64,000 nucleotides of DNA from Hymenopus coronatus (GCA_030762935.1 CM060883.1:34309501-34373500); one strand, 5' to 3'; counted from the stretch's first letter, positions 23,692-35,127 are shown. Program-made: numbers and translations. The notes: generated by a model from the letters alone, not told the origin.

Positions 23692-23757
23692 CTATTTGGT
23701 ATTTTACGGACTTCTCGTTTTTTCACACACCACACAAATCGTTTTCTAAAAATGCTC
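23692..23757 (-). mobile_element. Family A internal fragment
   Basis: TTTGGTATTTTACGGACTTC followed by a CA-rich stretch and TTTTCTAAAAATGC corresponds to the palindrome/GT-tract part of an antisense copy. Confidence 0.75.
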
Positions 23758-23762
23758 AGGAC

Positions 23763-23803
23763 TCAAGGGAAGTCATGTGAATGGAACACATCAGATTTGT
23801 ATT
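23763..23803 (+). mobile_element. Family A 3' terminus in inverted position
   Basis: GGGAAGTCATGTGAATGGAA then CACATCAG is the sense 3' end directly after an antisense fragment. Confidence 0.8.
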
Positions 23804-24129
23804 CCATTTATTTTACTTCGCTTTGTGGTGGACAGTCTTCATGGTCTCATCCCCGTAATAAACCGCTTTGACCTCCGCGGAAAGGTAGTGTTGATGTACT
23901 ACCTAGTCTGGCTGCTTTAAGCTATGTGTACTCAAGAGGGTATACAGCATAGGTATGCAGTCAGCCTTCAAAGTTTCATCCCTTCGCACCATTCCACTTT
24001 GCATCACGACAAGCAGATGGTGCTGGGATGCCTTTCAATCTAGCTGCTTTCAGTATCTGTGGATAGATGACAGAGTAATCGTAATCATCTATTTTCAGTT
24101 TTACTAGTGTTTTAGACTGAAGGTGGTAA
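23804..24129. other. Non-repeat interval, nothing recognised
   Basis: About 325 bp of mixed sequence without a convincing frame. Confidence 0.3.
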
Positions 24130-24290
24130 TTTGGATCCTGATATTAAATATGCAATTCGGTTTTTATCTTGGTGGGTGAAGGAAACCACGAAAAAAGTAC
24201 AATTTGGTACATGGGATTTGAACCCTGGACATGCCGAATGTGGGTCACAGATTTGCCATCTGCACCATTTGCGTCTAAATATATCGTTAT
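24130..24290 (-). mobile_element. tRNA-derived SINE-like sequence
   Basis: On the minus strand a box-A-like TGGTGCAGATGGCAAA is followed by box B GGGTTCAAATCCCATG and a tail with CGTGGTTTCCTTCACCCACC, a layout seen in arthropod tRNA SINEs. Only one copy is in the window. Confidence 0.55.
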
Positions 24291-24463
24291 GTATGTTCAC
24301 ATATCACGTTTAAACGCTCCTTATAAGTTGTAACAGGATCCCTTAGATTATTGTTCCTCTTGAGTACAATACAATTTTTAATAGGGAACCATTCTTCTAC
24401 TGATTAATCTTTCAATGAAAATAAATTATAACTTTTTGGTTATGTAAAAGATCAACCCTTAGT

Positions 24464-24538
24464 GGTCGCCCTCCGTGGCGTAATGGTTACCAAGCTAACT
24501 TTATAAACCCTAGGTTGCGGGTTCAAATCCGGCGGAGA
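24464..24538 (+). mobile_element. SINE1 tRNA-like head only
   Basis: Carries the head from GTCGCCCTCCGTGG through box B GGGTTCAAATCC to GGCGGAG, then switches within a few bases to antisense family A. The entire SINE1 body is absent. Confidence 0.85.
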
Positions 24539-24540
24539 AT

Positions 24541-24903
24541 AAAATATATTAATCAAAATCGTTAGAGTCATATTTTAGAAAATCAAAATGTTCGATAAAA
24601 GTTCCATGTAAAGGGTAGTTTGAGGTGGGAGAATTTTTCTCAAAATCTTTGAGTCGCATCCCTGGAAGACACTAAACTTAAATACCAAGTTTGGTATTTT
24701 ACCGACTTTCCGTTTTTGAGTTATCGTGTTCACAGACGCACTGACACACGGACACACACGGACCTTTTTCTGAAAATACCTTTTTCGGATACAGGAGACC
24801 CTAAAACATATATTTCCGGTGAAATCTCGGTATCGAATTTTTTGGTGGAGTGCAATACATTCTCTATACACTATGTACATAGTGCGTATAGAGAAAGAAA
24901 AAA
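24541..24903 (-). mobile_element. Family A1 element, 5' part
   Basis: Antisense piece from TTAATCAAAATCGTTAGAG to a well-preserved terminal palindrome (CACTATGTACATAGTGCG). It abuts a SINE1 head on the left and another same-orientation A copy on the right. Confidence 0.9.
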
Positions 24904-24905
24904 AG

Positions 24906-25676
24906 GTAGCAGAAATGGTCTTATTACTTGCTTCCTTGTAAGGGAAGCGAAATAAGGGAGTACTATTGGTTAAAGTGATAGACAAAAGTTTGTTGCTATG
25001 TGACTGAAGTTCCTTTGTTTGTATGGACAGGAGTTGAGAAATTCCTGTATGAGAATAGTATGTTTTTTAAAGCTAAAACCAAAAACAATGAGTATCTAAA
25101 AATCGACCAAATCCACGAAAAAAATGTATATAAGATAAATTATGTGTTTTAAGGCGCTCTACATTTTTTTGTGTTGTAATTTTTTGTCCATCTCTTACGG
25201 GCTAGCAGTTACGCGAAATTCCGTAAAATTCCTTCAGAATAAAGTAGTCGTCAGAGGTTATTCCCAGAAAATTCATAATATACATTTTCTTTGTCAGGTA
25301 AATATCTTTAATATACAAAAGTTTAATCAAAATCGTTTGAGCCAATTTTTAGAAAATCATTATTTTCGAAAAAGTTCCATGTAAAGGGTAGTTTGGGGTG
25401 GGGGGATTTTTCTGAAAATCTTCGTATCGATTCCCTGGAAGATACTAAATTTAAATGCCAACTTTGGTATTTTATTGCCTTTTCGTTTTTGAGTAATCGT
25501 GTTCGCAGACACACGGACACACACACACACACGGACCTTTTTCTGAAAATGCCTTTTTGGATACAGGTGACCCTAAAACATATATTTCCGGTGAAATCTC
25601 GGTATCGAATTTTTGGGTGGAGTGCAATACCTTCTCTATACGCTATGTACGTAGTACATATAGAGAAACTAAAAAC
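24906..25676 (-). mobile_element. Family A1 element in tandem with the preceding piece
   Basis: Antisense copy beginning at TAGCAGAAATGGTC only 2 bp after the previous copy's palindromic end, running through all other landmarks to TATAGAGAAACTAAAAAC. Lacks its extreme 3' terminus. Confidence 0.9.
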
Positions 25677-26639
25677 GCAATTAATTGCAAACCCTAAATC
25701 ATACAAGAAAATTCTAACCTCAATTTATAGTAACCTGATAATTTATAAAATGTTTCACATTGAATTGAACCATATTATCACTAGAACTTGACTTTTTTTC
25801 GACCAACTCATTTGTTACGCTGCTAACACCAACTACTTGATAAATGTGCTTACGCGTATCATAGTAAACATTCAATAGGACCACCAAGAACAGACTCTAA
25901 ATAATTTGATTTATTTCCAATAAAAATGCAACACTTTTCTTGTATTCTATGGAGTCTTCAACACAACCTTCCGCTACACTGCTCGACTTACAGCTTCCGT
26001 GTCTTTTTAATGTTGGTACATCCGCTAGAAGAGTGACAGATGAACGTCTCAGACAGTGTACGCTAATAATCCTATGTTGGCGTTTATTGGCGCTACTTCA
26101 AAGTCCTCTACAACATAAAATTTGTCCACAATTTTAACATCCATTATAGAAAATGGCGACTTATTGAGTTCAGTAAACTACAATGATTACCACAACAATA
26201 CTCAAGTTCACGACATGAAAGTAACAAAATTAAAACTGTCAACGGATATAAGATTTAGTATGCCATATTATATTTATTCTTTGCATTAAAATGTTTTTCT
26301 TTAAGAATATATATGACAAATTTTATGAAAAATCACAAAAAATTGACTGTTTTATTTGAATTCCATAAAAGAATTTAACATTTCTGAATATAAGAAGGTA
26401 TAATGGCCACCAGGCGCCATTTTATATTCTTTAACATGAACTAAAGCAAAGCATTAGAAGTGAAACTACACTAGACTCGACAAGAATAACTTCAATTCGA
26501 TGAGATCTCATGCGAAGTAAAAACCGAAGTTGTGCAGAAGAAAAGAAGCAAAGGACAGAAAAACAGCAGCAGAGGGCAGGAAAAGAAATGCTGAGGAAGT
26601 AACCTATCATATGGTGTATTTTAATGCGAGCTATGCACT
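25677..26639. other. Non-repeat interval, nothing recognised
   Basis: About 960 bp, AT-rich. A 65-codon frame at 25940-26137 has no recognisable domain. Confidence 0.35.
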
Positions 26640-26784
26640 CATACCTTTTCTTTCATGGTCGAGGGATCAGCGAGCCCACTTCTCACCCGGAGGTCCCGGG
26701 TTTGATTCCCCAGGCTGGGGCGGGGAAATTTTCTTTAACCAGAATTTTTACCTATCCCCCACAGAGTCTGGAAGTACGTATGTG

Positions 26785-26820
<36 letters not shown>
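26640..26820 (+). mobile_element. SINE6 (tRNA-derived) with GT tail
   Basis: Box B CCCGGGTTTGATTCCCCAG is followed by GGCTGGGGCGGGGAAATTTT, CAGAGTCTGGAAGTACGTAT and a (GT)n tail (26790-26819). The same body and CA/GT tail recur in inverse orientation at 43086-43245. Confidence 0.75.
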
Positions 26821-26822
<2 letters not shown>

Positions 26823-27086
26823 AGGAAAATAAAACAGAAAAGCAACATTTTAAATTCAACACAAAGAACCCACAGATATCGAGTTATTTCCAATGCAAAG
26901 CACCCGATATGACCTTAGATGTTAAAGGGGGCTATATAAATGAAAGAATAATTGATATTTTAAGCAATTTTTTTCCTGCAAAATGTTCATTGTGGAGCTG
27001 TATTTCTGTTACACAAATAAAATTTGCTGTACATGTTCACAAGATACAATGAATAATAAATACTGTCACTTGTAAACATTTTTGGA

Positions 27087-27366
27087 AAAAAAATGTAAAC
27101 GGCGTGTTATTTATGGACGCTCTTTAACTGCTGTGGTTCTCAGCATCCCATTCTAAATTGGGCGTGAAAGACCGCTTAATTTTGCTCAGAGGGCTCTCTA
27201 TCAGGCTTGAGATTCCTATACGTGCCGTAAATCTACGACGCGGGACCAGCGGTTTTACTTCCCTTCCGAAGGAAGCCATGCTAAGGATTTTTACACCCAA
27301 AAAAGTCCATCGTCCATCGCTGGGTTTGGGTAATATGAAGTTAGCATGGTAACCACGGAGGGCGAC
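27087..27366 (-). mobile_element. SINE1 copy with 13 bp target duplication
   Basis: Antisense SINE1; the box B region is partly degraded (GCTGGGTTTGGG). AAACATTTTTGGA occurs at 27074-27086 and 27367-27379 as a perfect target duplication, fixing both ends. Confidence 0.92.
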
Positions 27367-27379
27367 AAACATTTTTGGA

Positions 27380-28145
27380 GCCTAACCAAAGGAGACACAG
27401 AGAAACCTAGAACAAATACAAAAAGTAATTGTATTATGAACGTAAGGCTAAAATGTTAGACTAAAATTTGAATTCTTTTATCGCAAGTGATTTTTTTAGT
27501 ACCGTAACAAAAACAAATAAATTTGACATAACCTCCAATTCATTAGAGCAAAATGGGTGAAATTTACTTGTTAATCTATTTGCTTTATATTATATCTGTG
27601 GTATAATTTCAAAAAGTTAGCATTATTAGTTTGGAATTTCAAACTTTCAATCATACATGTCCTTAAATAAACGTAGGTAAGGTATTGTATTCAACTTGGT
27701 GCAAAAGCAGCTCCCTGCGGTCGTGATGTAACTTGGCCCACTCACTAATAAAGTTCGACTTTTGCATCTAGTTAATTAATATACTATTTGTATTACCATA
27801 TGGTTCTACATTTGCCTCATCTGTTTATCAATACATAACATTGGATCTCAGCACTTGCTGTTCTACCTATTACATCTAGGAAAGCGCTTGTACTCCGGGT
27901 TGCCTAATATACGAGGACAGAAAGTGAACTGACAGCCATAGTGTAGGGTCTTGTCTTCCCCTCCCTGCATTAAATTAGTACAACGGAAAAGGCAGGGGAC
28001 ATTAGATCGATTTTCAACAGATTGGTCAGTAACGCAGCCCTTAACGAGACAATACATGGTTGTGCATTCAGGGGTAGGCAATGGAGTTATTATATTCCGT
28101 TACACCTCAGCATGTCATGTGCGCTAAATTGAATGTTGTATCCGA
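27380..28145. other. Interval with an unassigned Cys-rich frame
   Basis: Mostly AT-rich DNA without family repeats. On the minus strand 28081-27863 reads as a cysteine-rich frame (separate entry). Confidence 0.3.
27863..28081 (-). other. Unrecognised cysteine-rich open frame
   Basis: A 72-codon minus-strand frame with eight cysteines (residues 6, 11, 16, 30, 34, 50, 55, 70), including C-x4-C-x4-C and a final FPRC, ending at TAG. It opens on TTG, not ATG, and an in-frame TAA lies just upstream without an intervening AG acceptor, so it lacks a proper start or exon boundary. The spacing is loosely like small secreted disulfide-rich domains, but I cannot name a family. Chance is a real alternative. 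Confidence 0.15.
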
Positions 28146-28200
28146 CTTTGTATCTTCCCTACAATTACTATGTACATAGAGTACAGAGAAGGTGTTGTAT
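28146..28200 (+). mobile_element. Family A palindromic 5' end, isolated
   Basis: CTTCCCTACAATTACTATGT then ACATAGAGTACAGAGAAGG and GTATTG form the sense terminal palindrome and the first bases after it. The next 12 bp lead into the 3' terminus of an antisense copy. Confidence 0.8.
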
Positions 28201-28211
28201 TGGGACACGAA

Positions 28212-28520
28212 TCCAAAAATCTGGTGTGTTCCATTCACATGACTTTATCTATATCAATGTAACTAATTATTGTTAAAAAGCTTATGCTTCCATTTATTTC
28301 ATGCTGATTAGCAGAAATATTCTTATTACTTGCTTCCTTGTAAGTAGAAACGAATAAAGGGTCTTTTATAGGTTAAACTGATAGTCAAAAGCTGATTGCT
28401 ATGTGACTGAAGTTCCTTTATTTGCACACGAGTTCACAAAGCCCTGTAAGAGAAAAGTATGAGTTTTTATAGCTGAAACCAAAAACAAGGAGTATCTCAA
28501 AATCAATCTACTCCACGAAA
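28212..28520 (-). mobile_element. Family A1 element, 3' third, arm of a fold-back
   Basis: Antisense piece from AAAAATCTGGTGTGTTCC to CTACTCCACGAAA, where the sequence switches strand. Confidence 0.9.
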
Positions 28521-29412
28521 GATGCAACACGCAGATTTTCAAGAAAATCCCCCCCCCCAACTACCCTTTATATGGAAACATTTTCAAACATTTTGATTTT
28601 CTTAAAAATTACTAATGCTTTAGATTAAAATGTCATATATTAAAGATATTTACATTCCAAATAAGATGCAAATCTTGAATTTTCTGGGAATAGCCTCTAA
28701 AAATATCTTAATTCTGAATGAATTGTGTAGATTTTACATAACTGGTCAACCGTAAGAGATAGATAAAACCTAATACACAAAAAATGTAGAGGCTGCTAAA
28801 ACCCACAATCTATGTATGATATATGCATCTTTTCCCTGGTGTTGACAGTTTTTAAGATGTTCCATGTTATTGATTTCAGTTTAAAATACTTAATACTTCT
28901 TATACGGGAACTTCCCAAGGTCGCAGGTTCAAACCCGGCGGAGGACGATGATTTTTTCGGGTGTAAAAACCCTTAGTATGGCTTCCTTCGGAAGGGAAGT
29001 AAAGCCGTTGGAATCGTGTCTTAGAACCTCAAGCCTGACAGAGAGGCCTCTGAGCAAAATTAAGCGGTCTTTCACGCCCAATATAGAATGGGACGCTGAG
29101 AGCCACAACAGTTAAAGAGTTTTCATAAATAACACACCATTTACACTTTTTTTTTTACGAGAACTTGTCAACAGTTGGCCACGCAAATAGTCAAATTTCT
29201 ATACCATAACAACCACGTTTTAAAGCATTTGATTAGACTATCGGTTTAGTCTAGTGTATTCCCTTATTTACCTTCTACCTATAAGGAACTAAATAAGAAA
29301 ATCATTTCTGCTAATGTTTATCTCGATTAGCATGAAGTAGATAGAAGAATAAGCTTATTAACAATAATTTGTTACATAGAGATAAGTCATGTGAATGGAG
29401 TAAAGCAGATCT
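28521..29412 (+). mobile_element. Family A element, sense arm of the fold-back, split by SINE1
   Basis: Sense sequence starts at GATGCAACACGCAGATTTTC directly after the antisense arm and runs to GAGATAAGTCATGTGAATGG. A SINE1 (28914-29156) interrupts it. Confidence 0.88.
28914..29156 (+). mobile_element. 5'-truncated SINE1 with target duplication
   Basis: Starts inside the tRNA head at CCCAAGGTCGCAGG, just before box B, and ends in a short T-rich stretch. Flanked by ACGGGAACTT (28904-28913) and ACGAGAACTT (29157-29166), so truncation happened during insertion, as in LINE-driven integration. Confidence 0.9.
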
Positions 29413-30057
29413 TTTTTTTATATACAACCTAACCACCTTATTTCATGCTGCACTTGCTCAGCTATGACCAAATATGTTTTGAAGTCTAATGTTATATTAA
29501 TACCAAAACTGTATGTTTTATAAAATTTAGCTCTTACAATATTTTACCAAAAGTATTTGGCATACAATTTTAATACAGATCTTTTATAAAATAAGTGTTT
29601 TGCCGGTCAGAAGCTAATAAGTTGACCAAAGAAAGGAACCACTGCGTGTGGTAGAAAATATCTAAATACTTTGCCAAACATAGCAGACATGACGCGTACT
29701 TATCTCACTTCCCTGAAGGTTAAATTCAACAAGTTTGCTGTGCTCGCAAGAAGCACTTTCTCACAGATGGCTTGGATGATAGGTCTCATTGACTGGCCCC
29801 CACGTTAACCCGATCTGACACTTAAGGACTTATTTTCTTTCTGTATTTTTTTCCTAATTTTTTTAGGTGTATAGCAGAAGAGACCTCAAACAAGAGGGTA
29901 ATAGTTACAGTTCACTGCAGATATATTACATGACATTAAGTTGGCCGTGCAACTGTGTCGAAGTGTTCCGCACCGATTCGAATAGTTTTGTAATGCAAAT
30001 GGAAATTAAATATTCATTAGCATTGTCAATATCTGTATCATATACATGAAAAAGTAA
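29413..30057. other. AT-rich interval, nothing recognised
   Basis: About 645 bp; a 60-codon frame at 29867-30049 shows no domain. Confidence 0.35.
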
Positions 30058-30291
30058 TGTGTTCCATTCGCATAGCTTTCTCCGATTATTTTGTATTAAA
30101 TATTCTTGTATCTGCCGTATGCTAATCTAAGTAAATTAGCTGAAATTATTTCATTACATATCTTGTCTGCACAAGAAGAACAAGGAAACACACTAGGCTA
30201 AAGTGATGATCAACAAATTTAAAACTTTCGCTATTTGATGGCATTGCAATTGGTTGTCTTAGTGTGGCTAAAATAGGTTTACTTCCAATTT
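30058..30291 (-). mobile_element. Family A2 element, 3' quarter
   Basis: Antisense fragment from ATGTGTTCCATTCGCATAGC through CACACTAGGCTAAAGTGATG to the diverged GTCTTAGTGTGGC region, then replaced by the next copy. Confidence 0.8.
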
Positions 30292-30999
30292 AAAAATATC
30301 TGATGTGTTCCATTCACATGTCTTTCTCTACATCTCTGTAACAAATTATTTTAATAATCTTATTCTGCTATCTACTTCATGCTAATCGAGACAAACATTA
30401 GCAGAAATGGTCTCATTACTTAGTTCCTTATAAGTAGAAGAGAAATAAGGGAATGCACTAGGCTAAACCGACAGTCAAATGTTTTAAAACGTGGTTGCTA
30501 TGTGTTTGAACTCCGCTTCTTTGCGTGGCCAAGCTGCCGTATGAGACAAGTAAGTATTTTAAGACTGAAATCAATGAAAAGGAATATCTCGAAAGCGTTT
30601 ATCTCCACTAAGAAAATGTATATGACAAAGTGCGTGTTTTATCGAGATCTATATTTTTTTGTATAGTAAGTTTTGTCTATTTCTTACGGTTTACCAGTTA
30701 TGCAAAATTCAATAAACATGAACCCGAATAAAGAGGTTATTGGAGGCTATTCCCAGAAAATTCAAGATATACATTTTACTGTCATGTAAATATCTTAAAT
30801 TTAACAGATTTTAATCAAAATCGTTACAGCCATTTTAGAGAAAAACAAAATTGTGTAAACTTTTTCCATGTAAAGGGTAGTTTAAGATGAGGGGGAGGGG
30901 ATTTTATTGAAAATCTGCGTGTCGCATCCTTGGAAGATCCTGAGCTTAAATATCAAGTTTGGTGTTTAACGCAGTTTTCGTTTTTGAGTTACGCTGCCC
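30292..30999 (-). mobile_element. Family A2 element lacking its palindromic end
   Basis: Antisense copy from AAAAATATCTGATGTG to TTGAGTTACGCTGCCC, where it is fused directly to another copy of the same orientation. About 170 bp at its 5' (sense) end are missing. Confidence 0.88.
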
Positions 31000-31403
31000 A
31001 TCTCTGCAACAAATTATTCTAATTACTTCATCTAATCGAGAAAAAATTAGCAGAGATAATCTCATCACTTGCTTCCTTGTTAGTAGGAGCGAAATAAGGG
31101 AATAGCATAGGTTAAAGTGATAGTTGAAAGCTGGTTGCTATGTGACTGAAGTTCCTTTGTGTGTATGGACAGGAGTTGTCTAATTCCTGTATGAAAAAAG
31201 TATGTTTTTTAAAGCAAAAACAAGGAATATTTCAAAAACGGCCAACTCCAAGAAAAAATATATATAATATAAATTGTGTGTTTTAACAATTTGTGTTTTA
31301 CGTTTTCGTCCATCTCTTACGGTTTAGCAGTTATGCACAATTCCGTAAAATTCATTCAGAACAAAGAAGTCTTCAGTGGCTATTCCCTAAAAATTCAAAA
31401 TAA

Positions 31404-31443
<40 letters not shown>

Positions 31444-31771
31444 TGGCATGCAAATATCTTTAATACAGGATATTCAAATCAAAATCGTTAGCCATTTTTG
31501 AGTAAATCAAAATTTTCGAAAAAATTTCCGTAAAGTGTAGTTAAGGGTGAGGGGGGATTTCTTGAAAATCTTCGCGTCGCATCCTTGGAAGATACCAAAC
31601 TTAAATAGCAAGTTTGGTACTTAACGGTATTTTCGTTTTTGAGCTATGCTGTCCACACACACACATACACACTCACAGTATTTCCGGTGAAATATCGGTA
31701 TCGAATTTATGGGTGGAATACAATACTTCCTCTATAAACTATCCACATAGTACGCATAGAGAAAGTAAAAA
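31000..31771 (-). mobile_element. Family A1 element, nearly complete
   Basis: Antisense copy starting ATCTCTGCAACAAATT, fused to the preceding copy, and ending at CGCATAGAGAAAGTAAAAA. An (AT)n run at 31403-31440 has expanded inside it. Confidence 0.9.
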
Positions 31772-31773
31772 AT

Positions 31774-32540
31774 CATTTTTCTAAAAAGATTAGTGTGTGT
31801 GTGCCTGTTTGTGTGCGTGTGCGTGTGCGAGCGTGCGACATAAAATCTAAAAAACGAAAAGTCCGTTAAATACCAAACGTGTATTTAAGTTCAGCATCTC
31901 GGAAGGATACGACATGAAGATTTCCAAGAAAATTCCCCACCTCCATCAAACTATAGTTTACATGGAAACATTTTATTTTCTCAAACTTGACCAACAATTT
32001 TGATTAAAATTCCGTATATTAAAGATATTTACATAAGAAGTAAAATGTATGTCTTGAACTCTCTGGGAATAGCCTATGAATCACCCTTCATTCTGGATGA
32101 ATTTTGCATAGTTCGCTAACTATAAGAGTTAGACAAGAGCTTACCACACCTAACATGTATATCTCGTCAAAACACACAATTCATATTCTTTAAATCTTTT
32201 TGTGGAGATAACTGTCTCTGAGATATTCCTTATTATTTGTTTCATTTTTGAAATATACATTTCTCAGAGAGGAACTCACCTGCGTTTCTTTTGTTTTACT
32301 TCCGACTAAGCAAAGAGGCGCATTGCAATGACAATGGTATAGCGACAGCTTTTAAAACATTTGACTATCGCTTTTGCATAGTTCGTTATAAGGAAAAGTA
32401 AATTAAAGGAATGCACTAAGCAATAAGTAGATTCTACTAATGTTTTATCTTGACTAGAATGGTGTACTAAGGTGTAACCTTTTGTAAAAGGTTGGTTTGA
32501 AGAAGAATTAGAGAAAGTCATGTAAGTGTAACAGCAGCTC
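31774..32540 (+). mobile_element. Family A2 element lacking its palindromic end
   Basis: Sense copy that begins at the CATTTTTCTAAAAAG box before the GT tract and ends GAGAAAGTCATGTAAGTG. It follows an antisense copy's palindromic end by 2 bp, forming an inverted pair. Confidence 0.85.
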
Positions 32541-33027
32541 TGTTATTTTCGCTTCGATAAAAGATATTTCCTGAAAGAAAATTGTCAATATATGTATAAC
32601 AGTATAAATATCAAGTATCTAGAACGTAGAGCAGCAGAGGGATACTGTAGAGATGTGAAATTTACTGCGGGTGCCATAAAGTTATATGACAAAATCTAGT
32701 CGCAAGAACGCTGTAAAATATATCATAGCATTATTAACAAGATTACTCAGTCCGATAACAGTATAACATGAAATATTTTGGCATTATTTTGGAGTTGACG
32801 TCAATCAATATTTTATTAGCTATCTATAACTCATGTTAGAGGTTATAAACTTCGTGCTTTCCAGACAAACAGACAAATCAAACCAAATAAAATAAAGATT
32901 TGTGGTTTAAAAGTTACCAGTTTTGTATTATGAAATGAAATGTTATAGCAGAGAATACCAAATCAAAATTTCAGCTACAGTAGATGCTAAAGATCTCGAT
33001 TAGGTTACCAACTTCTGGTAGCTTTTC
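32541..33027. other. AT-rich interval, nothing recognised
   Basis: About 490 bp. A single TGACGTCA occurs near 32798 with no supporting promoter context. Confidence 0.35.
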
Positions 33028-33062
33028 ACTTTCTCTGGCACATACTATTAGATAGTGAAAAT
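33028..33062 (+). mobile_element. Family A palindromic 5' end, isolated and decayed
   Basis: TTTTCACTTTCTCTGGCACA then TACTATTAGATAGTG is a damaged sense terminal palindrome. It is followed within 20 bp by an antisense copy's 3' terminus. Confidence 0.6.
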
Positions 33063-33079
33063 ATACCATTTCACCCCCT

Positions 33080-33600
33080 AAAAAATAATCTGATGTGTTC
33101 CATTCACATGGCTTTCTCTAAAACTCTGCAACAAATTAGTGTTAAAAAGATTATGCTTCCATTTACTTCATGCTAATTGAGAAAAAATTAGCAGAAACAG
33201 TCTTATTGTTTGCTTCCTTGTAAGTAGAAACAAAATAAGGGAGTAGCATAGGTTAAAATGATAGTCAAAAAGTGGTTGCTATGTGACTGAAGTTCCTTTG
33301 TTTGTATGCACACGAGTTGACAAATTCCTGTATGAAAGAATTTTGAGTTTTTTAAAGCTGAAACCAATAACAATGAATATCTCAAAAACAATCAACTCCA
33401 CGAAAAAAATGTATATAATATAAATTGGGTGTTTTAACGTGCTCTACATTTTTTGTGCAGTAAGCTTTTGTCTTTCTCTTAAGGTTTAACAGTTATGCAA
33501 AATTTAGTAAATTTCATCCAGAGTAAAGTAGTCTTCAGAGGCTATTCCCAAAAAATTCAAGGTATACATTTTATTTGTGAGGTAACTATCGTTAGAGCCA
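33080..33600 (-). mobile_element. Family A1 element, 3' part
   Basis: Antisense copy from AATAATCTGATGTGTTCC to GGTAACTATCGTTAGAGCC, with a deletion of about 35 bp just before its end. Confidence 0.9.
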
Positions 33601-33924
33601 AAATTAAATTTGTTTTTTACAACTTATACTACAGGCACAACAAATATGGTACAATTCTCATTACCAATATTCATGAAAACAGTTGCTTCAGTAACATACA
33701 AGATAAAAAGTTAGATGAAAATGAGACAACCCTACTGACAACCCTCCAGAAAAGCATGCAAAATGATTTAAGAAATTGAAAGAACCACATAATTTTAAGA
33801 GTGCAATACATTAAAACCAATACGGTGGCGCATTATATTTCCCTTATGGCAAACAATATTTTACTCATCATCCATAAACTCTTTAATCAAGTAATAGGCA
33901 TTGATACTGTATCTGTGTGTTCAG
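33601..33924. other. AT-rich interval, nothing recognised
   Basis: A lysine/asparagine-rich frame continues across this stretch from the A copy, but composition alone explains it. Confidence 0.3.
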
Positions 33925-34295
33925 TATGCCTGTGTATCTTTAGAGTACATAACTCAAAAAACATAGGTAGAACTACAGCCAGACTTGGTAAATTCTGTAC
34001 TTGCCAAAAATTAGGCATGAATTTAAAAAACTCCCTATCTAACTACCTTTTAAATTTTTAGACAATTTTTGCTTTCTTAAAAATAGTTCTTATGATTTTG
34101 ATTAAAATACCATATATTTCTGAAATTTGCATGACAAATGAAAATCTTATCTCGTTATCTTGAATTTTCTGGGAAGAGCCTGATAATTCCGCTACAATAG
34201 GAAAGAATTTTCTACATAACTTGTAAACGTCAACCGATAGAGAACATATACTATTAAAAATGTTGAGAATTTAAAAACAATTTATTTCAAATGCT
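33925..34295 (+). mobile_element. Family A element, strongly diverged middle part
   Basis: Sense piece from a degenerate GT tract through ACATAACTCAAAAAACATAG and GAATTTTCTGGGAAGAGCC to the CTTGTAAACG box. Both ends are missing. Confidence 0.7.
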
Positions 34296-34664
34296 TTTGT
34301 ATATCTGGATTATTTTTCAAGCCACGTATCTGCTTTCGGCTGGGTGGAGTCAAAACGTTGTTTATCAGAAAGTTCAAACCTTACTAAGAATCATTCAATG
34401 GTAATGGACCGCCTATCAGCATTAGGATAAGTATGCTATCTCTAAATGAATTTGAGAAGGCTTTGTCATTTACTGGAAAAGTGGAAATTTGTGGTAGAAT
34501 TTAATGTCCTGCCAGTATGCTCAGAGCAGCGGAACGGAAAGTAAGATTTATGGCGTGGAATTTTTCAGTTGTATTTCACCGTATATTTATTTGGAAAGCT
34601 GATCAAGCATTATTATTATTATTATTATTATTATTATCACTACTATCTATTGGGAAAGTGAGGT
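34296..34664. other. AT-rich interval with an ATT microsatellite
   Basis: Contains a short (ATT)n run at 34610-34637 next to the following SINE2; nothing else recognised. Confidence 0.35.
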
Positions 34665-34995
34665 CAGCTCCTTAGCGCGGTGGTAGCCCAGCTGCTTACC
34701 AAGCGGGAGACCTGGGTTCGATTCCAATTACCAGCGTGGGGATTTTTCCCCCACTGGGAGACTTGGTCCGGGGTGCACTCAGCCTCGTGAGCTACCTCGG
34801 GGGCCAATTCAGGAGTTACTTTATGGAGAAGTAGCGGCTCCAGGTAATGAGACCGGGGGCGGGGGTTCGAGGCGGTGACCACGTCGCACCCATCCAATAC
34901 TACACCCTATTCATAACATCTGTCAAGGATCGAGATGGGAGACGCAGCGGCCGGGTGGTGGGCCATGGTACTTTGGGAGCTGTCATGCCACGAAG
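34665..34995 (+). mobile_element. SINE2 copy
   Basis: Plus-strand tRNA-like head with TTAGCGCGGTGGTAGC and box B GGGTTCGATTCCAATTACC, then GGGGATTTTTCCCCCACTGG and the GCAGCGGCCGGGTGG segment. Target duplication not clear. Confidence 0.88.
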
Positions 34996-35075
34996 TTATT
35001 ATATTAGGGGAAAAGTTGCATAATATATTATTTTTCTGTTTTATGTGCAAGCCAAAGTTAATCGTTTAGAAATAA

Positions 35076-35078
<3 letters not shown>

Positions 35079-35124
<46 letters not shown>
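35079..35124. repeat. (TA)n microsatellite
   Basis: About 23 TA units. Confidence 0.95.

Positions 35125-35127
<3 letters not shown>

Noticed and set aside
24575..24985. Recurrent frame with IRTMYIVYREGIALHQKIRY across the palindromic end and GT tract of family A.
   Set aside because: It crosses the terminal palindrome and a microsatellite and is broken differently in each copy. A non-coding explanation suffices.
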